Part shown: positions 33,818-43,109 of the stretch, in pieces
Layout: each line of letters begins with the position of its first letter
Position numbering within the stretch: position 1 is the first letter of the stretch
NCBI GenBank assembly: GCA_002840055.1
Contig: PGZJ01000005.1
Span: forward strand, 218,340-282,339
Reading direction: 5' to 3'
From: Gammaproteobacteria bacterium HGW-Gammaproteobacteria-11
GTDB taxonomy: Bacteria > Pseudomonadota > Gammaproteobacteria > Pseudomonadales > Pseudomonadaceae
DNA: 64,000 bases
Position numbers and translations under genes: made by a program
Notes under the pieces: model-generated
Databases searched by the model: none
What the model was told of the DNA's origin: nothing
What the model saw: the letters and a program-made list of their open reading frames with translations, nothing else

Positions 33818-34755
33818 GGTTGCTGGTCGTGTTGTGGATAGGTGGAGGCCATGGGATCACCGGCCGGTAGCGGCAGGCGCGCCCATATCTGTGACAGGGT
33901 CAGTCCACTGACCAGATGCCAGACGCCCCAGAAGGCGGTGATCAGCATCATGCCGCCGGCCTCGGGGAAGAAGGTGAAGAGGATGACCAGGCCGAGCCCG
34001 GAGTTCTGGATGCCGACCTCCATGGTCACCGCACGGCGGTCGCTGACCGGCAGTTTAAGCAGCAGACCCATGCCGTAACCGAGCGCCAGGGCGATAAAGT
34101 TGTGCAGCACCACCAGCCAGAAAAAGCTGTGAAAACGCGCGATAAACAGGTCAAAATTGTTGAAAAAGGCGATCCCGACAAAGCCCAGAAACACCAGCAG
34201 CGAGAGCAGGCGCAGGGGCTTTTCGCTGCGTGCAACCAGTTGCGGCAGTTTGCGCCCGGTGGTCATGCCCAGCACCAGTGGCAGCGCCAGGACCAGCAGG
34301 ACCAGCAGCAGAATGCCGCCGGGCTCGAGGCTGATCTGCGTCAGATACTCGCGGGTATGCGGATTGAGCCAGCCGTAGAAGGCGAAATTCAGTGGTGTCA
34401 GTACGGTGGCGGCGAGGCTGGAGACGGCGGTCATGCTGACCGATACGGCGACGTTGCCGCGTGCCAACCAGGTCATGATATTGGAGAAGCTGCCACCCGG
34501 GCAGGCGGCGACCAGTATCATGCCCAGGGCCAGTTCGGCGTCTATCTGCAGGGCCCAGGTGAACAGGCAGGTAGCCAGCGGCAGCAGCAGAAACTGCGCC
34601 ACCAGCCCGGCCAGCGGTGCAATCGGTGCCAGCAGGATGCGCTTGAAGTCCCCTAGGCGCAGGCTCAGTGAGACGCCGAACATCATGCAGGCCATGATCA
34701 GGTTCAGGGCGATCAGGCTGGCCGGATCGAACTGGATCGGCAAGGCGCCACTCAT
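33814..34755 (-). CDS. Bile acid:sodium symporter (BASS) family transporter
   Basis: A 313-residue membrane protein with about ten helices. The conserved ACPGGSFSNIMTWLARGNVAVS segment (given here in part) and MEVGIQNSGLG correspond to the crossing motifs that bind substrate and sodium in BASS proteins. It should import an organic anion. ATGA overlaps join it to the monooxygenase gene upstream and the epimerase gene downstream, suggesting uptake and oxidation of one substrate, possibly a terpenoid, steroid or keto-acid. Confidence 0.9.
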   Translation of the reverse strand: MSGALPIQFDPASLIALNLIMACMMFGVSLSLRLGDFKRILLAPIAPLAGLVAQFLLLPLATCLFTWALQIDAELALGMILVAACPGGSFSNIMTWLARGNVAVSVSMTAVSSLAATVLTPLNFAFYGWLNPHTREYLTQISLEPGGILLLVLLVLALPLVLGMTTGRKLPQLVARSEKPLRLLSLLVFLGFVGIAFFNNFDLFIARFHSFFWLVVLHNFIALALGYGMGLLLKLPVSDRRAVTMEVGIQNSGLGLVILFTFFPEAGGMMLITAFWGVWHLVSGLTLSQIWARLPLPAGDPMASTYPQHDQQP

Positions 34756-36080
34756 GCGCTGGCCACGGCGGCGCTGGTGGTGCCTGGCTGTGTACTTTGC
34801 AGCTCTTCAATATGGCTTTGCAGGGCCTGCAGGTAGGCCTCCTTGTTGACGTAGTAGGCCATGCGCGCCAACTTGATATAGCGGTAGCCGCCGTCCAGCT
34901 GGGTGCTGGCGCGTTGCCGCTTGAGCTGGTTGAAGGTCTGCGCGGCGCTGCTGCCGACCTGTTGCTGCTGGATGTACAGCGCCACCAGCCGGGCCTGCTG
35001 GTTGCGCCCTTCCCAACCAAGTCCGGCGGCTTCGATCATGCCGAGCATGAACAGGTTGTGATGCTCGGGGTGGAAGACGTTCATGTACAGTTGCGGGGCA
35101 TCCGCCTCGGCCGGCCAGTTCAGGTGCTGGCGCGCGATAAAGGGGTAATCGAGCAGGTAGCCGGTGGCTTGCAGTATCAGGTCATAGTCGGCTGACTCGC
35201 CGTCACTGAAGTGCACGGTGTAGCCGTCGATGCGGGCGATATCGCGGCGCGGTGTGATGTCGCCGTGGCCGAGGTGATGCAGGATCAGTGAGTTCATCAC
35301 CGGGTGCGATTCGTACATGCGGTAGTCGGGGTCGGGCAGGCCGTAGTCCGAGGGCTTGCCCATCAGCAGGCGGATCAGGGCGGCGTCCAGCCGTTGTTTC
35401 AGGGGGCGCGGCAGTTTGATCTTGCCGCCCAGGGTGTCACTGGGTTTACCCTTGATGAATTTGGGGATGAAGTAGTAGCCGCGGCGCAGGCTCATATCCA
35501 CCTTGGCGGCCTGGTGTACGGCGTCCACAGCGATGTCGGCGCCGGAGTTGCCGCAGCCGATGATCAGTACCCGTTTGCCTTTGAAGACCTCGGGGCTGCG
35601 ATACTCGGCCGAGTGCATCAACTGGCCGGCGAACTCACCGGGCAGGGTTGGCCGATTGGGGCTGTGCAGGGTGCCGTTGGCAATCAGGATGCCGTCGAAG
35701 TGGCGACTGAGTTGTTCGCCGTTATGTTCGCTGGTCAGGGTCCAGCCGTCGCCCTCCGGGCTGAGGTTGACTACCCGGGTGTTGAATTCGTAGTGGCGCT
35801 TTAGGCCAAAGTGCTCGGCATACTCATGGAAGTAGCGGCGCATTTCGCTGTGGTGCGGGTAGGCGGCGACGTCATCACGCATGGGGAATTCGGCGAATTC
35901 GGTCATGCGTTTCGAGGAGATCAGGTGTGCGCTGTGGTACATGGTGCTGTGGGGGTTGTCGATGTCCCAGAGGCCGCCCACGTCGCTGTGCAGTTCCAGG
36001 CCGATAAAAGGAATGCCGAGCTTCTGCAGGTTGCGGGCTGCGGCCAGGCCCATGGGGCCAGCGCCAATTACTGCGTACAT
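34752..36080 (-). CDS. Flavin-containing monooxygenase
   Basis: A 442-residue FAD/NADPH enzyme. The FAD motif GAGPMGLAAA is at residues 6-15, the FMO signature FAGQLMHSAEY about 155, and the second Rossmann GCGNSGADIA about 180. It oxygenates soft nucleophiles or ketones. A GAGGAAA site precedes the ATG. As first gene of the FMO-BASS-epimerase set it lies downstream of a large hairpin region, and the AraC regulator gene is divergent. It is shorter than AlmA-type alkane monooxygenases. Confidence 0.9.
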   Translation of the reverse strand: MYAVIGAGPMGLAAARNLQKLGIPFIGLELHSDVGGLWDIDNPHSTMYHSAHLISSKRMTEFAEFPMRDDVAAYPHHSEMRRYFHEYAEHFGLKRHYEFNTRVVNLSPEGDGWTLTSEHNGEQLSRHFDGILIANGTLHSPNRPTLPGEFAGQLMHSAEYRSPEVFKGKRVLIIGCGNSGADIAVDAVHQAAKVDMSLRRGYYFIPKFIKGKPSDTLGGKIKLPRPLKQRLDAALIRLLMGKPSDYGLPDPDYRMYESHPVMNSLILHHLGHGDITPRRDIARIDGYTVHFSDGESADYDLILQATGYLLDYPFIARQHLNWPAEADAPQLYMNVFHPEHHNLFMLGMIEAAGLGWEGRNQQARLVALYIQQQQVGSSAAQTFNQLKRQRASTQLDGGYRYIKLARMAYYVNKEAYLQALQSHIEELQSTQPGTTSAAVASA

Positions 36081-36380
36081 GGGTGTTTCCTCGTTTTTGT
36101 TCTGGTGTCACTACTTTGTTCAGCTGGCTTCACTGCTAGTCACGTGCCTGCGGTATTGCGAGAGCCCAAACTCAGACACGCAACAAGCCATCCCTGGGGC
36201 TCGTCGATGCACGTCCTTGTGCATCGACGGTCTGAGTTTGGGCTCTCGCAACACCGCTCTGATCTTTCGTGCATTCTGCGAGCGTTACAGCTTTGGGTTG
36301 CAAGGTTATGATGCCAAGTCTAGTCGAACGCCTTCGGGCGGTATCGGATAAAACGGGACAGGGGACCGGCAATTCAGGCC
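36081..36380. other. Divergent intergenic region with a nested hairpin
   Basis: A 300-bp space between the monooxygenase gene and the AraC gene, without a gene. It contains perfect 22-bp inverted arms at 36156-36177 and 36230-36251. These enclose a second perfect hairpin (11-bp arms 36202-36212 and 36219-36229, 6-nt loop), which abuts the right outer arm. Either a regulatory element for the divergent promoters or a mobile palindromic repeat is possible. No transposase or attC core site is visible. Confidence 0.8.
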
Positions 36381-37367
36381 ATGCACGATTGTTCAGAACA
36401 TACGGTGACGCCACGCTACAGCCAGGCCATTGTGCAAATGGCCGAGCAGCTCGGGCTGGGCCTGCCGGCGCCGCTGGTCAGCCGCTTGCAGGGTGCCAGT
36501 CGGGTGCCGATTGGCTGGCAGGATGAGTTGTGGGAGGCGTTCTGTCAGGCCAGTACTGACCCTCTGATCGGGCTGAAGCTGGGCTTGCAGGTGCAGGTCG
36601 GGCATCTGGACAGCGTCGGTATGTTGCTGGTGACCTGTGAGACCTTTGGCGAGGCGCTGGAGGAGCTGGTCGAGTATGCGCCGGTGATTGGTGATGGCGG
36701 TGAGTTTCTGCTGCACCGAGAGGCCGGGCAGGTGTTTATCGACTACCAGCCGCATTTGCGTGTGCGCACTGCCGAGCGGGTCGAGGCGGTACTGGCGAGC
36801 ATGCTCAGTCTGACCCGTTGGGCGACCGGAGGGCGCTTTCAGGCCAGTGGAATCTGGCTGGCGCATTCGCCTTTGGCACCCTTGGCTGAGTATGAGCAAT
36901 TGCTCGGCTGCCCGGTGCACTTTAAGGCGGGCTGCAATCACCTGGGTTTTGCCGAGTCGCAGCTGGCTCTGCCACAGATTCAGGCCAATGCCGCGTTGCG
37001 TGATCATCTGCGCCAGTTGGCCGATCACACCCTGTCCGAAATGGGCCAGCAGAGTCTGAGTGCCGAGGTGCAGCGGCTGGTGCGCGCCCATCCGCGCTGG
37101 GGCAAGGAGCGGATTGCCGAGCAGCTGGATTTGAGCGGTCGGCATATGAATCGCAAGCTGGCTGAAGAAGGGCTGTCGTTCAAGAGTCTGCGCGAAAGTG
37201 TCCTGCAGCAGATGGCCTGTCAGGCGCTGCGCGCCGATCAGCGTGTGGCCGATATTGCCGAGCAGTTGGGCTTTTCCGACGAGAACGCCTTTGTCCGCGC
37301 CTTCCGCCGCTGGCTCGGTGTGACCCCGGCGCGCTTCAAGGCGGGCGATAGCGCGGCTTCTGGCTGA
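36381..37367 (+). CDS. AraC-family transcriptional regulator (OruR-like)
   Basis: A 328-residue regulator with an N-terminal arabinose-binding-like domain (about 20-200, GHLDSVGMLLVTCETFGEAL) and two C-terminal helix-turn-helix units (RIAEQLDLSGRHMNRKL and VADIAEQLGFSDENAFVRAF). It is divergent from the monooxygenase-transporter-epimerase operon and is probably its activator. The ligand is unknown. Confidence 0.92.
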   Translation: MHDCSEHTVTPRYSQAIVQMAEQLGLGLPAPLVSRLQGASRVPIGWQDELWEAFCQASTDPLIGLKLGLQVQVGHLDSVGMLLVTCETFGEALEELVEYAPVIGDGGEFLLHREAGQVFIDYQPHLRVRTAERVEAVLASMLSLTRWATGGRFQASGIWLAHSPLAPLAEYEQLLGCPVHFKAGCNHLGFAESQLALPQIQANAALRDHLRQLADHTLSEMGQQSLSAEVQRLVRAHPRWGKERIAEQLDLSGRHMNRKLAEEGLSFKSLRESVLQQMACQALRADQRVADIAEQLGFSDENAFVRAFRRWLGVTPARFKAGDSAASG

Positions 37368-37452
37368 TCGCAGTCAGTCCCCCGGCCTCATATCAACTCA
37401 GGACCATGCATCCATAATTGCTGGTCGGTTGGATCTCGATTTTCCCAGTGAT

Positions 37453-37581
37453 GGTGGGAGCGCCGGCCTCGGCGCGAAGGCGGAGATCGTTTCGCCGCGG
37501 GGCCGCGGCTCCCACCTTGACGTGCGAAAGTCATAGCCTTGGTGTGGTTGGCCGCCTCGTTGGTCGAGATCGAACTCGACC
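37453..37581. repeat. Second copy of the REP elements
   Basis: In the 283-bp gap between AraC and MBL-rhodanese genes. A head-to-tail palindromic pair (37453-37516) begins GGTGGGAGCGCCGGCCTC and ends GGGCCGCGGCTCCCACC. A GGTCGAG / CTCGACC unit is at 37562-37581. Both resemble the elements at 31786-31893. The remaining bases of the gap show no gene. Confidence 0.75.
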
Positions 37582-37650
37582 TGCCCGGAGTGGCGTATAC
37601 GGACTCCAGGCAGGGTTTCCCGGGCGTGGCCGAGTTCCAGGGGTTGGGGC

Positions 37651-38694
37651 TCAGCTGCGCAGGTTGAGCAGACCGCCACGCAAACTGGCGACCTTGTTCC
37701 AGCCGTTGTCCTTGAGAATGCTGACGGCCATGGCCGAGCGGCGGCCGGAGCGGCACAGGGTGATGACCGGCTTGTCGTGCGGTACCTCGTCGAGGCGCTG
37801 GCGCAGTTGGCCGAGCGGGATATGCAGGCTATGCAGACCCTGCGGGCATTCGCCATCGATCACTTCATTGTCTTCACGGACATCCAGTACGCTGACCGAG
37901 GGCTGATTCTGGATCAGCCATTCGGGGTTCACCTCGGGTACGCCGGCAAAGGTGATGCGCAGGTCGGCCCAGTCTGCCTGATCCGGCAGTTTGCCGTCCG
38001 CCGGGCGGCCACTGAGCAGGTTGGCGGGTACGGCTTCGTCGATTTTCTTCGGGTGTGGCAACTGCATGGCCTGCATATAGCCAACAAAATCGGTTTCGTT
38101 GGCGTCACCGCCAACCCGGGCGTTGAACTGCTTTTCTTCGCCAATGCTGCTGCGGGTGCGACCCTGGTAGTCATGGGCCGGATAGACCGCACAATTATCC
38201 GGCAGACTGAACAGCTGTTCGGTAATGGAGTGGTACAGGGTGCTGGCGTTGCCCTGTTGGAAGTCGCTGCGGCCGCAGCCGCGGATCAACAGGGTGTCGC
38301 CGGTGAAGACCATGGACTGGTCGGCCAGCACATAACTCATGCAGCCGTCGGTATGGCCCGGTGTGGCGCGGGCCTGCAGTTCGACACCCTGCACACCAAA
38401 GCGCTGACCGTGGTCCAGGGGCAGGTCGACATGTTCAGCCTGAATCACCCTGGCCGAGGCAATCTGGCAGCCGGTGTGCTGTTTGAGTAGCCAGGCGGCG
38501 GTGATGTGATCGGCATGGGCATGGGTGTCGACCACCAGCTTCAGGTTCAGGTCGAGTTCACGTAGCAGCGCCAGATCGCGCTGCACCTGTTCATAGACCG
38601 GGTCGATCAGCAGCGCTTCGCGGCTCTGCTCATCGGCCAGCAGATAGCTGTAGGTGGATGAAGCGGCATCGTACAGCTGTCGAAAAATCATCAT
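37651..38694 (-). CDS. MBL-fold hydrolase with C-terminal rhodanese domain (persulfide dioxygenase-like)
   Basis: A 347-residue two-domain protein. The N-terminal metallo-beta-lactamase fold (about 1-240) has THAHADH, a histidine in PGHTDG and the GDTLLIRGCGR segment of ETHE1-type persulfide dioxygenases. The C-terminal rhodanese domain (about 255-347) has the active-site loop CRSGRR. Together they would oxidise glutathione persulfide and transfer sulfane sulfur. It could serve the same sulfur pathway as the BigR-like operon 30 kb away. The start may be the second methionine. Confidence 0.9.
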   Translation of the reverse strand: MMIFRQLYDAASSTYSYLLADEQSREALLIDPVYEQVQRDLALLRELDLNLKLVVDTHAHADHITAAWLLKQHTGCQIASARVIQAEHVDLPLDHGQRFGVQGVELQARATPGHTDGCMSYVLADQSMVFTGDTLLIRGCGRSDFQQGNASTLYHSITEQLFSLPDNCAVYPAHDYQGRTRSSIGEEKQFNARVGGDANETDFVGYMQAMQLPHPKKIDEAVPANLLSGRPADGKLPDQADWADLRITFAGVPEVNPEWLIQNQPSVSVLDVREDNEVIDGECPQGLHSLHIPLGQLRQRLDEVPHDKPVITLCRSGRRSAMAVSILKDNGWNKVASLRGGLLNLRS

Positions 38695-38816
38695 GTTCTC
38701 CAGGGGTGTTTGCGCGCGGCCAATCAGTTTCTCTGATTAACATAACTGCCGGGACTGCGGCACTACAACAGGATATTGTGCCTATAATCTTTGCAGTTCC
38801 CTGCCTTTGACCACGG

Positions 38817-39929
38817 ATGCCTGCCATGTTTCCCGCTGCACGTCTTGTTGCCCTGCTGCTGTTGTCCAGCCCCTTGTTATTGGCTTGCTCTCCTGCCGCC
38901 GAGCCGCCGGGTGCGATAGTGCGACCGGTGAAGGTTTTTACCATCACCGATCCCCTGACGGAACAGCGGCGGGAATTTCCGGCCCGGTTGAAGGCGCCCG
39001 AGGAGGCGCAACTGTCGTTCCGGCTGGGCGGTCAGTTGCAGCGTCTGCAGGTGCGTGAAGGGCAGAAGGTTGAGCGGGGTGAGCTGATCGCCGAGCTGGA
39101 CAACACCGATTATCAACTGCGCCTGAATGACCGTCAGGCCACCTATGACCTGACGCGCAGCCAGTTGGAGCGCATGACCCAGTTGCTCGATCGGCAAATG
39201 GTCTCGCGGGCTGAATACGAGGAACGTCAGGCGCAGTTCAACTCGGCCGAGGCGGCCTTGAATCTGGCGCGTCAGGAACTGGCCTATACCCGTCTGGTGG
39301 CACCCTTCAGTGGGACGGTGGCGCGTACCCATGTTGAGCGTTTTCAGGTGGTGCAGCCCAATGCGCCGATTGCCACGCTTTACTCCGGCGACAGCATGGA
39401 TGTGATCTTCCAGCTGCCGGAAACCCTGCTCTCGGGTTTGCGCGCGGATATCAACCCGAATGACTACCGGCCCACGGTACGCCTGGAAAACCTGCCGGGT
39501 GTGGCGCTGGAAGCCCGCTACAAGGAGCACTCCAGCCAGCCTGACCCGAAAACCCTGACCTATCAGGTCACGCTCAGCATGCAACCCCCTGAGGGCCTGG
39601 TGTTGTTGCCCGGCATGAGTGCCAGCGTGCAGGTGGACTTTGCCAAGATCAGCCTGATTGATGAGTTGGCCATGCGTGTTCTGGTGCCGGTCGAGGCGGT
39701 GTTCAGCCCCGACAGCGCTGACGCCAGCGTACGTCAGGTCTGGGTTATCGAGGAACAGGGCAATGAGCTGCAGGTCACGGCCCGAGACGTGACGGTAGGC
39801 CAGTTGACCCACAACGGCATTGAGGTGTTGACCGGCTTGACCACCGGCGACCGGATAGTCGCGGCGGGGGGCGGCGAGTTGATTGAAGGCCAGCCGGTTA
39901 GGATCTGGGAACGCGAGCGGGGTCTGTAA
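38817..39929 (+). CDS. RND efflux pump periplasmic adaptor (membrane fusion protein)
   Basis: A 370-residue adaptor with a lipoprotein signal peptide (PLLLACSP). A beta-barrel/lipoyl part (RLGGQLQRLQVREGQKVERGELIAELDN, given in part), a helical hairpin about 95-160 and a C-terminal membrane-proximal domain follow. It links the inner-membrane RND pump to an outer-membrane channel. A TATAAT -10-like element lies at 38783-38788. The stop overlaps the permease ATG (TAATG). No outer-membrane factor gene follows, so TolC/OprM from elsewhere would be used. Confidence 0.93.
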   Translation: MPAMFPAARLVALLLLSSPLLLACSPAAEPPGAIVRPVKVFTITDPLTEQRREFPARLKAPEEAQLSFRLGGQLQRLQVREGQKVERGELIAELDNTDYQLRLNDRQATYDLTRSQLERMTQLLDRQMVSRAEYEERQAQFNSAEAALNLARQELAYTRLVAPFSGTVARTHVERFQVVQPNAPIATLYSGDSMDVIFQLPETLLSGLRADINPNDYRPTVRLENLPGVALEARYKEHSSQPDPKTLTYQVTLSMQPPEGLVLLPGMSASVQVDFAKISLIDELAMRVLVPVEAVFSPDSADASVRQVWVIEEQGNELQVTARDVTVGQLTHNGIEVLTGLTTGDRIVAAGGGELIEGQPVRIWERERGL

Positions 39930-42900
39930 TGGATATTGCCGGTTATTTTATCCAGCGCCGGGTCACCAGTTGGCTGATTGCGCTGCTGCTGGGGATTGGC
40001 GGCCTGATTGCCTTTCTGGATCTGGGTCGGCTGGAAGACCCGGCCTTTACCCTGAAGATGGCCATGGTCATTACCCCCTATCCGGGCGCCTCACCGCAGC
40101 AGGTCGAGGAAGAGGTGACCTATCCGCTGGAGAACGCCATCCAGCAATTGCCCTATGTGGACAAGGTCAGTTCGATTACCAGCGCCGGGTTGTCGCAGAT
40201 TACCGTGGAAATCCAGACCAGCTACGGCCCTGAGCAACTGCCGCAGATCTGGGATGAAATGCGCCGGCGCATCAATGATCTGCGCCCCAATCTGCCGGCC
40301 GGGGTCGGTGACCCCATCATTCGTGATGATTTCAGTGATGTCTACGGCACCTTTCTGATGATCAGCGGTGAAGCCTTCAGTTACCGGGAGTTGCGCGATT
40401 TTGCCGACTATCTGCGCCGTGAGTTGGTGCTGGTGCCGGGCGTGGGCAAGGTCTCGCTGGCGGGTTTGCCGCAGGAACAGGTGTTTGTCGAAATATCCCG
40501 CACGCGCATGACCAGCCTGGGCATTGCTCCGGCGCGGCTGAATGATTTGCTGCGTAACCAGAACGTGGTGTCCGATGCCGGGCGCATGCTGGTCGGCAGT
40601 GAGTCCATTCGTCTGCATCCGACCGGTGAGTTTCAGAGTATCAGTGAACTGGAGCGGCTGATTGTCAGTGAGCCTGGCAGCGCCCAGCGCGTGGTACTGG
40701 GTGATATTGCGCAGATCAGTCGCGGTTTTACCGAGCAGCCGGATAACCTCTATCGCGCCAACGGTCAGCGTGCCATCGGGCTTGGCGTATCCTTTGCCAG
40801 TCATGTCAACGTCGTGAATGTCGGCAACGCCGTGGCCAGCCGTCTTGCCGAACTGGATGAAGCCCGACCGGCCGGTATGCAGATCGAGCTGTTCTACAAC
40901 CAGGCCGATGAAGTGCAGGCTTCGGTCAAGGGCTTTGTCATCAGCTTTATCCTCTCGGTCATCATCGTCATTGGCGTGCTGCTGATCTTCATGGGCCTGC
41001 GCAGCGGCCTGTTGATCGGCCTGGTATTGGCGCTGACGGTGCTTGGTACCTTTATCTTCATGCAGTTGCTGGGGATCGAGCTGCAACGGATTTCCCTCGG
41101 CGCGCTGGTGATTGCCCTGGGGATGCTGGTGGACAATGCGATTGTGATTGTCGAGGGCATTCTGGTCGGGCGTCAGCGTGGCCAATCGACGCTGGAGTCG
41201 GCTCGGGCCATTGTGCGTCAGACCAAGCTGCCGCTGCTCGGCGCGACGGTGATTGCCATCATTGCCTTTGCTCCCATTGGCCTGTCCGAGGATGCCACCG
41301 GGGAATACTGCCTGTCGCTGTTCCAGGTACTGATGATCTCGCTGCTGCTCAGTTGGGTCACGGCTATTACCCTGACGCCGTTTTTTGCCAACCTGATGTT
41401 CCGCCAGGCTGTGCCTGCTGCAGACAGTGGGCAGGAGCCCTATCAAGGGATCATCTTCACCCTGTACCGCGCCCTGCTGCTGACTGCCCTGCGTCACCGG
41501 GTGCTGACGCTGGTGCTGCTGTTTGCCCTGCTGCTGGCCTCGATCATCGGTTTTACCCAGGTGCGTCAGAGCTTCTTTCCGGCCTCCAATACGCCGATGT
41601 TCTTTATCGATCTGTGGCTACCCAAGGGTACCGACATTCGTTACACCGAAACCGTGGTAGCCGAGATTGACCAGCATGTGCTGGCCCAGGACGCTGTAGT
41701 GTCGGTGACCTCGACCATAGGTCAGGGTGCCTTGCGCTTTATTCTCACCTACTTTCCCCAGCGTCAGCATGCCAATTACGCCCAACTGCTGGTCCGGACC
41801 GCCGAGCGTGAGCAGATCGAACCCTTGATCGCCGAGCTGGATGTTTATCTGCGTGCAGAGCATCCCGGGGTGCAGGCCAAGCTCAAGCAACTGATGCTTG
41901 GGCCGGGTTCGGACAGCAAGATCGAGGCACGTTTTACCGGGCCTGATCCGGTGGTATTGCGCCGGCTGGGGGCCGAGGCGATCAACATCATGCGCGCTGA
42001 TCCGGTCTCCGCCTCGGTGATGCATGACTGGCGTGAGCGCACCAAGCTGGTACGACCCCAGTTTGCCGAGGCCCAGGCGCGTGAGCTGGGGGTCGACAAG
42101 CGCGATCTCGACAGCCTGTTACGGATGAATTTCAGCGGCGTGAATCTGGGTTTATACCGAGACGGCACGCGCATGCTGCCGATCGTCGGACGCACCCCGG
42201 ATGCTGAACGTCTGAATGCCGACAGCCTGAATGACCTGCAGATCTGGAGTAACGCGCGAGCCACCTACCTGCCGATCGAACAAGTGGTCAATGGCTTTGT
42301 CACTGCCTGGGAAGACCCGTTGATCATGCGCCTGAACCGCAAGCGGACCCTGACAGTGCAGGCTGATCCGAGCATTGTCAGTGGTCAGACAGCCGCGCAA
42401 CTGTTCGAGCGACTGCGGCCGCAGATCGAGGCGATCGAATTGCCCCGCGGCTACCAGTTGGAATGGGGTGGCGAGTATGAAAGCTCACGGGATGCGCAGA
42501 AAGCGGTGTTCGGCAGTTTGCCGTTGGGTTATCTGGCGATGTTCCTGATTACCATTCTGCTGTTTGACTCCTTCCGGCATGCCATGGTGATCTGGCTGAC
42601 GGTTCCCCTGGCGATCATCGGTGTGACCCTCGGCTTTCTGATCACCGGCATCCCCTTCGGCTTTATGGCTTTGCTCGGCTTTCTGAGTCTGAGCGGCATG
42701 CTGGTCAAGAATGGCATCGTCCTGGTGGATGAAATCGCCCTGCAGCTGGAGAGCGGCAAGCAGGCGTTTGATGCCCTGGTTGAGGCGTCCATCAGCCGTG
42801 TCAGACCGGTATCCATGGCCGCTATAACGACTATTCTCGGTATGGCGCCACTGCTCACCGATGCGTTTTTCCAGAGCATGGCGGTGGTCATCATGTTTGG

Positions 42901-42994
42901 TCTGGGTTTTGCCACCTTGCTGACGCTGGTGGTCTTGCCGCTGTTCTACAGTCTGTTTTATCGAATCGCCGTGGCAGAGCGGGCCCAAGGCTGA
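39929..42994 (+). CDS. RND-family efflux permease
   Basis: A 1021-residue AcrB-like transporter with the expected twelve helices and two large periplasmic loops. Characteristic segments are YPGASPQQVEEEVTYPLENA near the N-terminus and the proton-relay region GMLVDNAIVIVEG in helix 4. It forms a tripartite drug or solvent efflux pump with the preceding adaptor. Substrate range cannot be predicted; the sequence type is the MexK/VexF-like multidrug group rather than the heavy-metal group. No repressor gene is adjacent. Confidence 0.94.
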   Translation: MDIAGYFIQRRVTSWLIALLLGIGGLIAFLDLGRLEDPAFTLKMAMVITPYPGASPQQVEEEVTYPLENAIQQLPYVDKVSSITSAGLSQITVEIQTSYGPEQLPQIWDEMRRRINDLRPNLPAGVGDPIIRDDFSDVYGTFLMISGEAFSYRELRDFADYLRRELVLVPGVGKVSLAGLPQEQVFVEISRTRMTSLGIAPARLNDLLRNQNVVSDAGRMLVGSESIRLHPTGEFQSISELERLIVSEPGSAQRVVLGDIAQISRGFTEQPDNLYRANGQRAIGLGVSFASHVNVVNVGNAVASRLAELDEARPAGMQIELFYNQADEVQASVKGFVISFILSVIIVIGVLLIFMGLRSGLLIGLVLALTVLGTFIFMQLLGIELQRISLGALVIALGMLVDNAIVIVEGILVGRQRGQSTLESARAIVRQTKLPLLGATVIAIIAFAPIGLSEDATGEYCLSLFQVLMISLLLSWVTAITLTPFFANLMFRQAVPAADSGQEPYQGIIFTLYRALLLTALRHRVLTLVLLFALLLASIIGFTQVRQSFFPASNTPMFFIDLWLPKGTDIRYTETVVAEIDQHVLAQDAVVSVTSTIGQGALRFILTYFPQRQHANYAQLLVRTAEREQIEPLIAELDVYLRAEHPGVQAKLKQLMLGPGSDSKIEARFTGPDPVVLRRLGAEAINIMRADPVSASVMHDWRERTKLVRPQFAEAQARELGVDKRDLDSLLRMNFSGVNLGLYRDGTRMLPIVGRTPDAERLNADSLNDLQIWSNARATYLPIEQVVNGFVTAWEDPLIMRLNRKRTLTVQADPSIVSGQTAAQLFERLRPQIEAIELPRGYQLEWGGEYESSRDAQKAVFGSLPLGYLAMFLITILLFDSFRHAMVIWLTVPLAIIGVTLGFLITGIPFGFMALLGFLSLSGMLVKNGIVLVDEIALQLESGKQAFDALVEASISRVRPVSMAAITTILGMAPLLTDAFFQSMAVVIMFGLGFATLLTLVVLPLFYSLFYRIAVAERAQG

Positions 42995-43065
42995 ATCATG
43001 CGCTGGATTTATGCCGGACATAAGCTTCACGCCTGCGATTCTGTGCAATACTCAGATGGTGTAAC

Positions 43066-43086
43066 AGCCCCTGACAGGGCTCTTTT
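43066..43086 (+). terminator. Weak terminator after the RND pump gene
   Basis: A 5-bp GC stem, AGCCC / GGGCT, with a 6-nt loop and a following CTTTT, 71 bp after the permease stop and before the next operon. The stem is short, so efficiency is doubtful. Confidence 0.35.
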
Positions 43087-43109
43087 GAACAGTTATGGGT
43101 CAGGTGCCG

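Noticed and set aside
36156-36251. Integron attC site or transposon end
   Set aside because: No GTTRRRY/RYYYAAC core sites, no integrase, no gene cassette and no target duplication are visible, so only a palindromic element of unknown type can be claimed.
37388-37756. Possible small gene in the gap after the AraC gene
   Set aside because: The frame runs through REP palindromes and into the MBL-rhodanese gene; no start signal or family similarity.
40091-41497. A 468-codon open frame antisense to the RND permease gene
   Set aside because: It lies wholly inside a well-supported 1021-residue RND gene. Its predicted protein is rich in Gln, His and Arg and resembles no family, the usual shadow in GC-rich coding DNA.
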